Part shown: positions 33,588 through 42,812 of the stretch, piece by piece | Position numbering within the stretch: the first letter of the stretch is position 1 | Layout: every line of letters begins with the position of its first letter | Assembly: GCF_004795745.1 (NCBI RefSeq) | Contig: NZ_SDGV01000014.1 | Location: 1 to 64,000 of the forward strand | DNA from: Vagococcus silagei | GTDB taxonomy: Bacteria > Bacillota > Bacilli > Lactobacillales > Vagococcaceae | Reading direction: 5' to 3' | DNA length: 64,000 bases | Translations under genes and position numbers: made by a program | The notes under the pieces: generated by a model | The model's input: only the letters and a program-made list of their open reading frames with translations | What the model was told of the DNA's origin: nothing | Database searches by the model: none

Positions 33588-33626
33588 TCATTCTAGATAA
33601 AAATAGAGAAGACAATTGAAACACAT
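33588..33626 (-). CDS. Possible leader peptide 2 (12 residues)
   Basis: ATG...TGA frame coding MCFNCLLYFYLE, preceded by AGAGAGG and GAGGG; its stop lies 6 bases before the attenuator stem. A ribosome stalled here would cover the 5' side of the hairpin. Very short; supported by position only. Confidence 0.35.
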   Translation of the reverse strand: MCFNCLLYFYLE

Positions 33627-33744
33627 CCCTCAATCGCCCTCTCTACAATCACTACTAGAATAAAAGCATCATCAAATAAGACTAATTAAAACAGTCTTTT
33701 CGTTCCACTTATTCTAAAGTAGTGATGAAGAAATCTTTCATTAA

Positions 33745-33786
33745 GCTCTGAACGTATGCTTCATCTAAATTTCATATGCTCAGAGC
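33745..33786 (-). promoter_or_regulatory. Leader hairpin overlapping leader peptide 1
   Basis: Stem GCTCTGA/TCAGAGC with a possible inner extension, spanning the 3' half of the leader-peptide frame at 33761-33808. Arrangement resembles leaders whose folding depends on ribosome stalling. Confidence 0.45.
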
Positions 33787-33808
33787 AAATTCGTCTAATA
33801 AAAACCAT
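33761..33808 (-). CDS. Possible leader peptide 1 (15 residues)
   Basis: Frame MVFIRRICSEHMKFR, ATG with AAGGGTGAG 4 bases upstream, about 25 bases after the predicted transcription start. Best leader-peptide candidate in the ABC-F leader. Confidence 0.5.
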   Translation of the reverse strand: MVFIRRICSEHMKFR

Positions 33809-33836
33809 TTGTCTCACCCTTATAATTGCTAAAAGC

Positions 33837-33865
33837 AATATAACATACTCAAAATTATCCGTCAA
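33837..33865 (-). promoter_or_regulatory. Promoter of the ABC-F leader transcript
   Basis: TTGACG-N17-TATATT on the minus strand. It places the transcript start near 33830, giving a leader of about 320 bases before the ABC-F start. Confidence 0.75.
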
Positions 33866-33931
33866 ATTAAATTCATTTTCGCACAAATATGCTACTATTA
33901 ATACAGAGAATATAGAAGGAGTGACTCACTT

Positions 33932-34474
33932 ATGGATATCAAAGAATTATTAATGATTTTTTCGATTAACTTTTGTTACATCACACTAAACACAATTCGT
34001 TTCATGTTGACGATGAAAGGTTACCGAGTCATTGCGCCACTCGTCAGCATGGTAGAAATCACCATCTACATTGTTGGTTTATCGCTGGTCTTAAATCGAA
34101 TGGATAACCCGGTTAACATTTTTGTTTATGCGTTGGGTTACGCTGTCGGAATTAGTGTCGGGATTCAAATTGAAAACTATTTAGCACTTGGATATATTAT
34201 GGTAACTGTTATTATTCCTTATAACCCTGACATTCATTCAAAATTAGCCAATCAAATTCGTGATGAAGGGTATGGTGTCACACAAAGTATTGGTGAAGGT
34301 CGTGACGGCGAACGCCTTGTCTTAGAAATTCTGTCATCTCGAAAACGTGAACGTGCTCTTTATCAACTTGTCAAAGAATTTGAAGAGCGTGCTTTCATTA
34401 TTTCTTACGAGCCCAAATACATCTCAGGTGGTTTTTGGACGAAATCAATGCGTAAGAAAAACCAAATTAAATAA
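33932..34474 (+). CDS. UPF0316 membrane protein (DUF5698/DUF2179)
   Basis: 180 residues, the usual size of UPF0316 (YebE-type) proteins. Three N-terminal transmembrane helices (about 5-25, 35-57 and 62-80) and a C-terminal cytosolic DUF2179 domain (about 95-165, with GYGVTQSIGEGRDGERLVLEIL). Function unknown; DUF2179 is shared with the YitT proteins also found in this window. The ATG follows GAAGGAG. Confidence 0.88.
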   Translation: MDIKELLMIFSINFCYITLNTIRFMLTMKGYRVIAPLVSMVEITIYIVGLSLVLNRMDNPVNIFVYALGYAVGISVGIQIENYLALGYIMVTVIIPYNPDIHSKLANQIRDEGYGVTQSIGEGRDGERLVLEILSSRKRERALYQLVKEFEERAFIISYEPKYISGGFWTKSMRKKNQIK

Positions 34475-34489
34475 ACACCACATTATTTT

Positions 34490-34523
34490 AAGGGACTGTG
34501 ACATAAATACGGCACAGTCCCTT
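34490..34523 (+). terminator. Terminator
   Basis: Stem AAGGGACTGTG/CACAGTCCCTT followed by TCC, 15 bp after the UPF0316 gene. Confidence 0.75.
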
Positions 34524-34534
34524 TCCTACGAACT

Positions 34535-34646
34535 AAACGGTGTCACGGAAGTAGCTTCTTCCAAAATAAGCCGAAAATCACAAAAATTTGAAAAGCAGTT
34601 TTCATGATTTCCTTCTTAATTTTGAAGGTGAACACTTCTGTCACAA
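34535..34646. repeat. Dispersed palindromic intergenic repeat, copy A
   Basis: Begins AAACGGTGTCACGGAAGTAG and ends ACTTCTGTCACA; the ends pair (TGTCACGGAAGT with ACTTCTGTCACA, 10 of 12). Related to 60915-60970, but with about 55 extra bases in the middle. Lies between convergent genes behind a terminator. Confidence 0.6.
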
Positions 34647-34660
34647 TCTCGCTAATTTTT

Positions 34661-36430
34661 TTATTCAGACTCTTTCGTCTGTTGATAGTCATGAATGGCA
34701 TCCATAAAAATTTTACCGTATTTGTCTAATTTATTTTTTCCTACCCCTTTAATTTGTAAAAACTCAACGGATGTTTGAGGCTGGATTTCTGAAAACTCGC
34801 GAAGAGTTTTATCCGAAAAGACAACATATGGTGGTAGATTTTGTTCAGATGCTAAATCAGAACGAATGACTCTTAATTTTTCAAACAACGCATCGTCTTG
34901 AACCAATTTTCGAACCATCACTTGCTTACGGAAAACTTTTTCTTTTCCTAACAACACATCGACACCAGTCGCCGAAACAGATAAAGTTGGAAATTGTCCT
35001 TTTGATGGGACTAACAGTTGCTCTGCTGTTAGAAAATCAATCAAATGATTGACTTCTTTTTGACTTAAATGCTTCATAATGCCATAGGTTGAGAGTTGAT
35101 CAAAACGCCATTGACTAATTTTTTGATCTTTGGAACCTGTTAGTACCTTACCAATCAACGCTTTACCAAATTTTTCGTCCATTCTTTTCACACAAGATAG
35201 CACTTTTTGCGCATCAACGGTGATATCAACAGATTCACGGTCATCCAAGCAGTTTGTACAACGACCGCAATCTTCACCCTCTTCACCAAAATAACGTAAG
35301 ATAAAGCGTTGTAAGCACATTTGCGTATGCACATATTGATTCATTTCACGCAGTTTTTCATATTCATGTTGTTTATATTCTAATTCTGACTCTGATTGAT
35401 CGATAAAATATTGTTGAATTTGAACATCTTGTGGGCGATAAAGTAAGATTGCCTCACTTGGCAATTCATCTCGACCCGCACGTCCTGCTTCTTGATAATA
35501 AGACTCTAAATTACCTGGTATTTGAGCATGGACGACAAAACGGACATTACTTTTATTAATTCCCATTCCAAAAGCATTGGTTGCCACCATAATTTGGAGT
35601 TTATCGTAAGAGAACAACTCTTGATTCTTCGTTCGCTCAACCTCTGACATCCCGCCGTGATACATCCCTACACTTAAGTTTTCAGCATGAATCAAGCGAT
35701 ATAAACGTTCAACTTCCTTACGTGTACTCGCATAAATAATGCCGGATTGACCTTGATTCATTTTTAAATACTCAATTAAATAAATATCATTTTGATCTTT
35801 CATCACTTGAAAGGCTAGGTTTTCACGTGCGAAGCCAGTTTTGATTTGATTTTCCGGACTGATAGCCAGTAATTTAGAAATATCTTGCGCAACTTCTGGA
35901 GTTGCTGTCGCTGTTAGGGCGACGATTGTCGGTTTGGGTTGAATCACTTGAATCGTTTCTGCTAATTTTAAGTAACTTGGCCTAAAATCATGCCCCCATT
36001 GGGAAATACAGTGGGCTTCATCCACTGCAAGTAAATCAATTCGCGTATGGCGTACCATTTCAAGAAAGTCTGGCGATTCCAAACGTTCTGGTGCAACATA
36101 GAGTAGTTTTACTTCGCCTCGCGCTGCTAAACCAAAGCGGTGACTCACTTCTTGATAATTCAGACTACTATTAACATACGTTGCGGGAATGCCCATATCA
36201 TTTAAGGCATCAACTTGATCTTTCATTAAAGAAATTAGTGGCGACACGACAAGTGTTAACCCATCTAACATCAGTGCTGGAAGCTGATAACAAATCGATT
36301 TCCCACCACCTGTTGGCATAATTCCCAAACTATTTTCTTGTGCCAAAATAAGCGATATAATAGCTTCTTGGCCTTCTCTAAAAGTTTCATAGCCAAACGT
36401 CTCTGCTAAAATTTTTTGTGCTTCTTTCAT
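34661..36430 (-). CDS. recQ: ATP-dependent DNA helicase RecQ
   Basis: 589 residues from ATG 36430 (family-like start MKEAQKILAETFGY; ATG 36454 is an alternative). Helicase motifs: Walker A MPTGGGKS (about 40-47), DEAH-box AVDEAHCISQWGHDFRPS, motif VI QEAGRAGRDELPSE. A zinc-binding RecQ-Ct region has CGRCTNC, and a C-terminal HRDC domain covers about 515-589. Acts in recombination and replication repair in the nucleoid. Single gene. Confidence 0.95.
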   Translation of the reverse strand: MKEAQKILAETFGYETFREGQEAIISLILAQENSLGIMPTGGGKSICYQLPALMLDGLTLVVSPLISLMKDQVDALNDMGIPATYVNSSLNYQEVSHRFGLAARGEVKLLYVAPERLESPDFLEMVRHTRIDLLAVDEAHCISQWGHDFRPSYLKLAETIQVIQPKPTIVALTATATPEVAQDISKLLAISPENQIKTGFARENLAFQVMKDQNDIYLIEYLKMNQGQSGIIYASTRKEVERLYRLIHAENLSVGMYHGGMSEVERTKNQELFSYDKLQIMVATNAFGMGINKSNVRFVVHAQIPGNLESYYQEAGRAGRDELPSEAILLYRPQDVQIQQYFIDQSESELEYKQHEYEKLREMNQYVHTQMCLQRFILRYFGEEGEDCGRCTNCLDDRESVDITVDAQKVLSCVKRMDEKFGKALIGKVLTGSKDQKISQWRFDQLSTYGIMKHLSQKEVNHLIDFLTAEQLLVPSKGQFPTLSVSATGVDVLLGKEKVFRKQVMVRKLVQDDALFEKLRVIRSDLASEQNLPPYVVFSDKTLREFSEIQPQTSVEFLQIKGVGKNKLDKYGKIFMDAIHDYQQTKESE

Positions 36431-36570
36431 TTCTACAAAACATCCTTCATCCATTTATTTACTTCTATCTAAAGATACGTTTAGCTTATCTCTTTCTTCT
36501 AATTTACCTTAAACTATTTTTTTAGAAAGCTCAACCTCATTTCAAGTGTTCTAATAAATCCAACAAAAAA

Positions 36571-36617
36571 TCAGCTGACAAACTCAAACAAAATTGTTTG
36601 AATGACTTGTCAGCTGA
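36571..36617 (-). terminator. Terminator of the ppdK-ccpN-ppsR operon
   Basis: Outer stem TCAGCTGACAA/TTGTCAGCTGA with an inner TCAAACA/TGTTTGA pairing, followed by TTTTTTG on the minus strand, 90 bp after ppsR. Confidence 0.75.
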
Positions 36618-36707
36618 CTCATCCTTTAAACCAAATACCACACTTAAAGCTTGACTCCTTTTTATTTCAACTTTAATGTGAAATTTGGGTACAAACTTAT
36701 TTATTTT

Positions 36708-37547
36708 TTATTTTTGATAAAAATCATTGTGATATTCTATTACTGCTTGTGCTGTTTCTTCAATTGATTGATTTGTGACATCAATCTCATAGGCATCAGT
36801 TTTTTCAAAAACGTCGCGTGCATATGCCAATTCTTCTTTGATTCTTTCCAATTTAACATAAGAAGATAGCCCTTCTAATCCTAACGAACTTAAACGCGCT
36901 TGACGAACATTCATCAAGTAATTCGCGTTTGCTGTTAAACCAATGACAACTTTGCCTTTTAAATCCTCAATTTCATGTGGTAACATCACTTCAGGAATTA
37001 ATGGTAAATTGGCAACTTTATATGATTTATTAGCTAAATACATACTAAGTGGCGTTTTAGATGTACGCGAAACACCCAAAACAACGATGTCAGCATCTTT
37101 AAAACCTTTCGCATCTTTTCCATCATCATAACGAACCGCAAACTCAACCGCCTCCACACGCTTGAAATATTCTTGGTTCAAGTGATATTGTGAGCCACTC
37201 TCGAAAATTGGCTCCATATGTGTTCTGTTTGAAATGATCCCCATCAACTCAGACATATAGTCAACTAATTCTAAACTTGTTTTATCACAAAACTCCCGAC
37301 AAACTTGATTTAACTCAAGATCGACCATTGTTGTCACTAAAACAGCTTTTTCATTTAAAGCATCCTGACAAATTTCTAATAAGCCTTCTTTTGAATTGAT
37401 AAACGGAAAAGTTTTCACTTCATATTCGTCTAAATCAGGAAATTGGGCTAAGACTGCATGGATCACACGTTGTGCTGTTTCTCCAATCGAATCTGAAATG
37501 ACAAAAAGTTTTAAAGGACTTTCGCGTCTCTTTTGTAGTTGGTTCAT
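36708..37547 (-). CDS. ppsR: Pyruvate, phosphate dikinase regulatory protein (PEP synthase regulator family)
   Basis: 279 residues (DUF299 family). Bifunctional kinase/phosphorylase that inactivates pyruvate phosphate dikinase by ADP-dependent threonine phosphorylation and reactivates it by phosphorolysis. N-terminal KLFVISDSIGETAQRVIHAVLAQFP and the P-loop-like VVLGVSRTSKTPLSMYLAN (about 157-175) are conserved. It overlaps the regulator gene by 4 bp (ATGA) and shares the operon with ppdK, its substrate, whose GGMTSHAA target loop is intact. Confidence 0.92.
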   Translation of the reverse strand: MNQLQKRRESPLKLFVISDSIGETAQRVIHAVLAQFPDLDEYEVKTFPFINSKEGLLEICQDALNEKAVLVTTMVDLELNQVCREFCDKTSLELVDYMSELMGIISNRTHMEPIFESGSQYHLNQEYFKRVEAVEFAVRYDDGKDAKGFKDADIVVLGVSRTSKTPLSMYLANKSYKVANLPLIPEVMLPHEIEDLKGKVVIGLTANANYLMNVRQARLSSLGLEGLSSYVKLERIKEELAYARDVFEKTDAYEIDVTNQSIEETAQAVIEYHNDFYQK

Positions 37548-38167
37548 TCTTTTTCGCTCCCCATCTGGATAAAATGTTCCATTATTCTTGTTTTTGAGAT
37601 TTTACCGATGACAACATCGCGGCCATCTTCTGAAAGAACTGGCAATGAATCAACTTCATGTTTCACTAGCAACTCTCCCGCTTTTAAGACAGTCGTATCT
37701 TCAGTTACGGTTACTAAATTCGGCATGCGTGACATGATCACTGTAATCGCCAAATCGTTATCGTGATTATTTAATAAACTTCTCAGTAGATCTTTGCGTG
37801 AGACCACACCTAAAAGGGCTTTACTTTCAGGATCGACAACATACAAGGAACCACTGTCATACATAAATAGTGAAGTTGTTGCATCTCGAACAGATGTATC
37901 TGGATAGCAAAGAACTGGTGAAGACATCATACTTGAAATCGGCGTCTTAAATAACTGATCTTGTAACAATGGATCAAAGGTTAAGCCTGAATAAACATAG
38001 CCCACTTTTGGTCTCGCATCTAGTATGCCCGTCATCGTTAATACAGCTAAATCACTTCTTAGTGTTGGTTTTGTTAAACCTAATTGTTCTGCAATTCGGT
38101 CCCCACTAATTGGTTCATTATTCTTAACAATATCAATAATTTTTTTTTGGCGCTCACTTAATTGCAT
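37544..38167 (-). CDS. ccpN: CcpN-like transcriptional repressor (HTH + two CBS domains)
   Basis: 207 residues from ATG 38167 (GAGGG 6 bases upstream). N-terminal winged HTH (about 1-60: LSERQKKIIDIVKNNEPISG, KPTLRSDLAVLTM), then two CBS domains (about 75-135 and 142-200) that bind adenine nucleotides. Same architecture as Bacillus CcpN/YqzB, which represses gluconeogenic genes in glucose. Located between ppdK and ppsR, so it probably controls this operon through the palindrome-bearing ppdK promoter. Confidence 0.88.
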   Translation of the reverse strand: MQLSERQKKIIDIVKNNEPISGDRIAEQLGLTKPTLRSDLAVLTMTGILDARPKVGYVYSGLTFDPLLQDQLFKTPISSMMSSPVLCYPDTSVRDATTSLFMYDSGSLYVVDPESKALLGVVSRKDLLRSLLNNHDNDLAITVIMSRMPNLVTVTEDTTVLKAGELLVKHEVDSLPVLSEDGRDVVIGKISKTRIMEHFIQMGSEKE

Positions 38168-38182
38168 CGTCATCCCTCATTA

Positions 38183-40828
38183 TTATTTATTCACATCTAC
38201 CTTTTCTTGAAACTCAATTTGGCTTCTTGCTGCTGCAATATAAGCAATTGGTAAACGGAATGGTGAACATGACACATAGTCCAAGCCGATTCGGTTAAAG
38301 AAGTCGATTGAACGTGGGTCACCACCTAATTCGCCACAAACACCAATTTTAATTGCCGGACGTGTTTTTCTTGCGCGTACTACAGCCGTTTGCACTAATT
38401 CGCCAACACCCTCTAAATCAATTGTTTGGAATGGGTCATCCATTAGAATACCTTCTTCAAGATATTGATGGATAAACTTACCTGCATCATCTCTTGAATA
38501 ACCAAATGTCAACTGTGTTAAGTCATTGGTACCAAAGCTTAAGAATTCTGCCGACTCAGCAATTTGATCTGCGATAAAGCAAGCACGAGGAATCTCAATC
38601 ATTGTGCCAATTGTATAAACAACCTGACATTGTTCTTCATTTAACAATTGGTCAACATAGTTCACAATTTTTTCTTTAAGTAGTGTTAATTCTTTTGTAG
38701 TGCCTACTAATGGTATCATAATTTCGGGCTCAACGATAATGCCTTTTTCTTTTTTAAGTGCAATGATACTTTTTATGATTGCTTCTGCTTGCATAATGTA
38801 AAGTTCTGGATAGGTAACAGCCAGACGACAACCACGATGTCCAAGCATTGGGTTAATTTCATGTAGTTCGTTAACTTTTGAAGCAATTTTTTCAACTGGT
38901 ACATTTAGATCCTGCGCAATTTTCGCAAACTCTTTTTCATTACTTGGCACAAATTCGTGTAAAGGTGGATCAAGCAAACGAATCACACCTGGTTTTTCAC
39001 CAATTGTAGCGAATATTTGTTTAAAGTCTTGAATTTGATACATTAAAATAGTTTTCAATGCCATTTTACGTTCATCAAATGTATCTGCTAAGATAAAACG
39101 ACGCATTTCTTTTAGTCTTTCTGGAGCAAAGAACATGTGCTCTGTACGAATTAAACCAATACCGCTGGCGTGGAAATCAAGTCCTGTTTGGATATCGTTG
39201 ACTGTTTCAGCATTCATACGAACTTCCAACCTTGCTAACTCACGTGACCATTTTAGTATCATTTCTAAGTTTTCATCTTGTTCAGCAACATTTTGTGCAA
39301 TTGCACCGACATATAAAGCACCAACCGAACCATCAACTGAAACAACGTCGCCTTCTTTAATAACGCCACCAGGGAAAGTGACTTGTTTCACTAATTCATT
39401 CACTTCAAGTTCCGAACAACCAGCCACACAACATGTCCCCATACCACGAGCTACAACAGCAGCATGCGACGTCATACCACCACGACTTGTCACAATTGCT
39501 TCACTGACTACCATGCCACCAATATCTTCCGGAGATGTTTCTTGACGAATTAAGACAACTTTTTCACCTGAAGCTGCGGCAGCTTTTGCACTGTCAGCAT
39601 CAAAGTAAACTTTACCTGTGGCAGAACCCGGACTTGCAGGCAGACCTTTATCAGAAATTAACGTTGCTTCAGCTAACGCTTTTTCATCAAAGACTGGATA
39701 TAATAAGCTTACAATTGATTCTGGACGAATCATCATAATCGCTTCTTCTTTCGTAATTAAACGTTCGCTCACCATATCAACAGCAATCTTAACCGCCGAT
39801 TTAGCTGTTCGCTTGCCGTTACGTGTTTGAAGTAAATATAGTTTTTTGTTATCAATTGTAAATTCAATATCTTGCATATCAAGATAATGAGTTTCTAGAA
39901 GATTAACTAGACGATTTAGTTCGTCGTAACACTCGGGTAAATCTTTTTTCAATTGATGAATACTTTGTGGTGTACGAATACCAGCCACCACATCTTCACC
40001 TTGAGCATTAATCAGATATTCACCAAACAGTTCCTTTTCACCAGTAGCTGGATGGCGTGAGAACACAACTCCTGTTCCACTTTCATTACCACTATTACCA
40101 AAGACCATTGCTTGAATATTGACAGCGGTTCCAATAAAGTGATCAATATTGTGCAGATTACGGTAGACAAAAGCACGTTCATTATTCCAAGATGAGAAGA
40201 CCGCTTCAACTGCCTGAAGCAATTGTTCTTTTGGATCTTGTGGGAATGGTTGACGTTTGTTTTCTAAATAGACACGTTTGAAATCTTCTACGATATCTTT
40301 TAATTGGTCACTCGTTAAATCTGAATCTTGTTTAACGCGATATTTTGATTTATAAAAATCAAGCAAACTTTCAAATTGTTGGCCATCAATTCCATAGACA
40401 ACATTTCCAAACATTTGAATTAAACGGCGATAGCAATCATAAGCGAATACTTCATTATTGGTCATTTTTGCTAAAACTTTTACACTTTCATCATTTAATC
40501 CTAAGTTTAAAATAGTATCCATCATTCCTGGCATTGAATATTTTGAACCACTTCTAACTGATATTAAAAGTAACTCTTCACTTGAACCAAATTTCTTACC
40601 TTCTTGGTCTTCTAATAGAACTAAATGACGTTCGATTTCTTTTTTTAATTCAGTTGAAATTGTTTTACCATTTTCTAAATATTCAATACATGCTTCCGTT
40701 GTAATTGTAAATCCTGGGGGAACGGGTAAACCTAAACGAGTCATTTCGGCTAAGTTAGCTCCTTTTCCTCCTAATAAATCACGCATTGAAGCTTGACCTT
40801 CGTTAAATTGATAGACTTGCTTTGACAT
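38183..40828 (-). CDS. ppdK: Pyruvate, phosphate dikinase
   Basis: 881 residues, full length. Interconverts pyruvate + ATP + Pi and PEP + AMP + PPi, giving a route to PEP or a PPi-linked glycolytic step. N-terminal ATP-grasp (YQFNEGQASMRDLLGGKGAN at the start), central phosphohistidine domain with catalytic His in GGMTSHAAVVARGMGTCCVAG, and C-terminal TIM-barrel PEP domain with GLIRTEHMFF and GVCGELGGDPRSIDFF. The Thr and Ser beside the His are the regulatory sites of PpsR. Head of the operon ppdK-ccpN-ppsR. Confidence 0.96.
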   Translation of the reverse strand: MSKQVYQFNEGQASMRDLLGGKGANLAEMTRLGLPVPPGFTITTEACIEYLENGKTISTELKKEIERHLVLLEDQEGKKFGSSEELLLISVRSGSKYSMPGMMDTILNLGLNDESVKVLAKMTNNEVFAYDCYRRLIQMFGNVVYGIDGQQFESLLDFYKSKYRVKQDSDLTSDQLKDIVEDFKRVYLENKRQPFPQDPKEQLLQAVEAVFSSWNNERAFVYRNLHNIDHFIGTAVNIQAMVFGNSGNESGTGVVFSRHPATGEKELFGEYLINAQGEDVVAGIRTPQSIHQLKKDLPECYDELNRLVNLLETHYLDMQDIEFTIDNKKLYLLQTRNGKRTAKSAVKIAVDMVSERLITKEEAIMMIRPESIVSLLYPVFDEKALAEATLISDKGLPASPGSATGKVYFDADSAKAAAASGEKVVLIRQETSPEDIGGMVVSEAIVTSRGGMTSHAAVVARGMGTCCVAGCSELEVNELVKQVTFPGGVIKEGDVVSVDGSVGALYVGAIAQNVAEQDENLEMILKWSRELARLEVRMNAETVNDIQTGLDFHASGIGLIRTEHMFFAPERLKEMRRFILADTFDERKMALKTILMYQIQDFKQIFATIGEKPGVIRLLDPPLHEFVPSNEKEFAKIAQDLNVPVEKIASKVNELHEINPMLGHRGCRLAVTYPELYIMQAEAIIKSIIALKKEKGIIVEPEIMIPLVGTTKELTLLKEKIVNYVDQLLNEEQCQVVYTIGTMIEIPRACFIADQIAESAEFLSFGTNDLTQLTFGYSRDDAGKFIHQYLEEGILMDDPFQTIDLEGVGELVQTAVVRARKTRPAIKIGVCGELGGDPRSIDFFNRIGLDYVSCSPFRLPIAYIAAARSQIEFQEKVDVNK

Positions 40829-40839
40829 GTGATACCTCC

Positions 40840-40890
40840 TATATATAATACGACTGATTCAATTATATATGACGTATTATATATAATCAA
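40840..40890 (-). promoter_or_regulatory. ppdK promoter flanked by a perfect inverted repeat
   Basis: Promoter TTGATT-N17-TATAAT (40862-40890). A perfect 13-bp inverted repeat, TATATATAATACG (40840-40852) and CGTATTATATATA (40873-40885), brackets it: one arm lies between -35 and -10, the other over the start region and ribosome binding site. Two such sites suit a repressor like CcpN acting as a pair of dimers. Confidence 0.7.
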
Positions 40891-41077
40891 GACCTATTTT
40901 TAACTTTAATAAGACGTCCCATTGTTTCACTATATGCTTCATAATTGTCAGACTTTTCTATCTATATTACGATTAATCGACGTTTATCTTTATTTCAGAA
41001 AAAAATCTAGAAAAATCATATAAAAAGATTGCTAAGTCTATCTAAATCAGTTAGGATAAGTCCTTGGAGGGATGTTT

Positions 41078-41950
41078 ATGATTCAAAAACTACACAATCT
41101 TTTTGGAAAACGTATCGTTGATGTGTTTTTCATAACATTAGGGTCGTTCATCGTTGCTTTTGGCTTTAATGCCTTCCTCTTACCGAACCGAATTGTCTCA
41201 GGTGGTATTAACGGCTTGACCATTATTCTTTACGAAACTCTACGTTGGTCTCCAAGTGTGATACTATTTGTTGCAAACGGGCTGCTACTTGCTCTTTGTT
41301 TAATTTTCCTTGGACGTGAAGTCTTTGTGAAAAGTCTCTTAGGCAGTATGCTCAGTCCACTCTTCGTTTCTTTACTTAAAGGCGTTGATTTGGGTGTTAA
41401 TGACCCGCTTTTAGCAAGTCTTTACGGAGGCGTAACGGTTGGGATAGGCGTTGGGATCGTCTTTTTAGGCAATGGCTCAACAGGCGGCACTAGTATTTTA
41501 GCGTTACTTTTACAAAAAGTAACCAACTTAAGAATTGGCATTTTGCTTGGTTTTTGTGATGGCCTCGTTATTTTATGTGCTTTATTCGTTTTTGATTTGC
41601 AAATTGTTTTAGTGTCACTTATTTCACTTTATCTTGCAAGTCGTATGGTTGATACCGTTCAAGTCGGTCCTGACCTTTCGAAAAGTATTTATATCATTTC
41701 AGATCATTACGATGTGATTGGCAGATCGCTAGTCAAAGATTTAGGTTTAGGTATAACATACATAGCCATTGAAGGCGGGTTAAATCAAGACCCCAAAAAA
41801 ATGATTATGACTGTTATTCGTGAACAACATTTTATTAATATTAAACAACACGTTTTATCACTAGATCCAGAAGCTTTTATTACCATTACTAGTGCAAACG
41901 AAGTTGTCGGAAGAGGGTTTACCTTATTTGATACCGATCCAATTATCTAA
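41078..41950 (+). CDS. YitT-family membrane protein (first copy)
   Basis: 290 residues from ATG 41078 (GGAGGG upstream). Five to six transmembrane helices (about residues 10-190) with LGSFIVAFGFNAFLLPNRIVSGGINGLTIIL at the N-terminus and GNGSTGGTSILALLL in the middle, then a cytosolic DUF2179 domain (about 205-285). Function of the family is not known. A second member is at 51957; the two are only moderately similar. Confidence 0.88.
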   Translation: MIQKLHNLFGKRIVDVFFITLGSFIVAFGFNAFLLPNRIVSGGINGLTIILYETLRWSPSVILFVANGLLLALCLIFLGREVFVKSLLGSMLSPLFVSLLKGVDLGVNDPLLASLYGGVTVGIGVGIVFLGNGSTGGTSILALLLQKVTNLRIGILLGFCDGLVILCALFVFDLQIVLVSLISLYLASRMVDTVQVGPDLSKSIYIISDHYDVIGRSLVKDLGLGITYIAIEGGLNQDPKKMIMTVIREQHFINIKQHVLSLDPEAFITITSANEVVGRGFTLFDTDPII

Positions 41951-41970
41951 CTCAGAGGAAGCACCAATAG

Positions 41971-42014
41971 AATAGCCTGAAAGAAAACCAAACAGTATTT
42001 TCTTTCAGGCTATT
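41971..42014. terminator. Bidirectional terminator between yitT and accA
   Basis: Stem AATAGCCTGAAAGAAAA / TTTTCTTTCAGGCTATT followed by TTATTTTTAATA; serves the convergent yitT gene and the FASII operon end. Confidence 0.88.
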
Positions 42015-42020
42015 TTATTT

Positions 42021-42812
42021 TTAATATTTTCTAAATCGAGCTAATCTTTGTGCAACAAGTTCGTCTGAACTTAAACGCGACAATTCTGTTAATTCGGTTT
42101 GAATCACATTTTTCATACTCGCGAAAATTTGCTCATTTGATAAAACTTTTTGCCGTTTCGTTTCCGGAATAATGCCATCGATGACAGTTAATTCTAATAA
42201 GTCATTAGCTGTTAATTTCATTAAATTAGCTGCTTCATCTGCTTTTGAACTATCTTTCCAAAGTATCGAGGCAAATCCCTCCGGTGAAAGAATTGAATAA
42301 ATACTGTGTTCTAACATCCAAACTTTATTGCCAACTGCTAAGCCTAAAGCACCACCACTACCACCTTCACCAGTCATAATAGTGATGACAGGTACTTTTA
42401 AGTGACTCATCTCATATAAATTTCGCGCAATTGCTTCACCTTCACCACGCTCTTCCGCTTCAATTCCACAAAAGGCTCCTGGTGTATCAACAAATGTGAT
42501 AATCGGACGCTTAAATTTTTCAGCTTGCTTCATTAACCGCAAAGCTTTGCGATACCCTTCAGGTTGCGGTGAGCCAAAATTAGTCGCTAAATTTTCTGTC
42601 AAATCACGACCTTTTTGAATGCCAATCACTGTGACTGTTTCACCTGAAAGAGTGGCGATTCCACCTACAACGGCTGCATCATCGGCATAGTAACGATCTC
42701 CGTGACATTCAAAGAATGTATCAAATATCACTTCAATAATTTCGCGTGAAGTAAGTCTTTCTGCTTTTCGTGCGAGTTTGACAATTTCACTTGCCTGTTT
42801 TTTTAGTTTCAT
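42021..42812 (-). CDS. accA: Acetyl-CoA carboxylase carboxyltransferase subunit alpha
   Basis: 263 residues. With AccD transfers the carboxyl group from carboxybiotin to acetyl-CoA, giving malonyl-CoA. Crotonase-fold signatures [25 protein letters not shown] and [16 protein letters not shown] are clear. Overlaps accD by 26 bp; last gene of the FASII operon. Confidence 0.96.
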   Translation of the reverse strand: MKLKKQASEIVKLARKAERLTSREIIEVIFDTFFECHGDRYYADDAAVVGGIATLSGETVTVIGIQKGRDLTENLATNFGSPQPEGYRKALRLMKQAEKFKRPIITFVDTPGAFCGIEAEERGEGEAIARNLYEMSHLKVPVITIMTGEGGSGGALGLAVGNKVWMLEHSIYSILSPEGFASILWKDSSKADEAANLMKLTANDLLELTVIDGIIPETKRQKVLSNEQIFASMKNVIQTELTELSRLSSDELVAQRLARFRKY

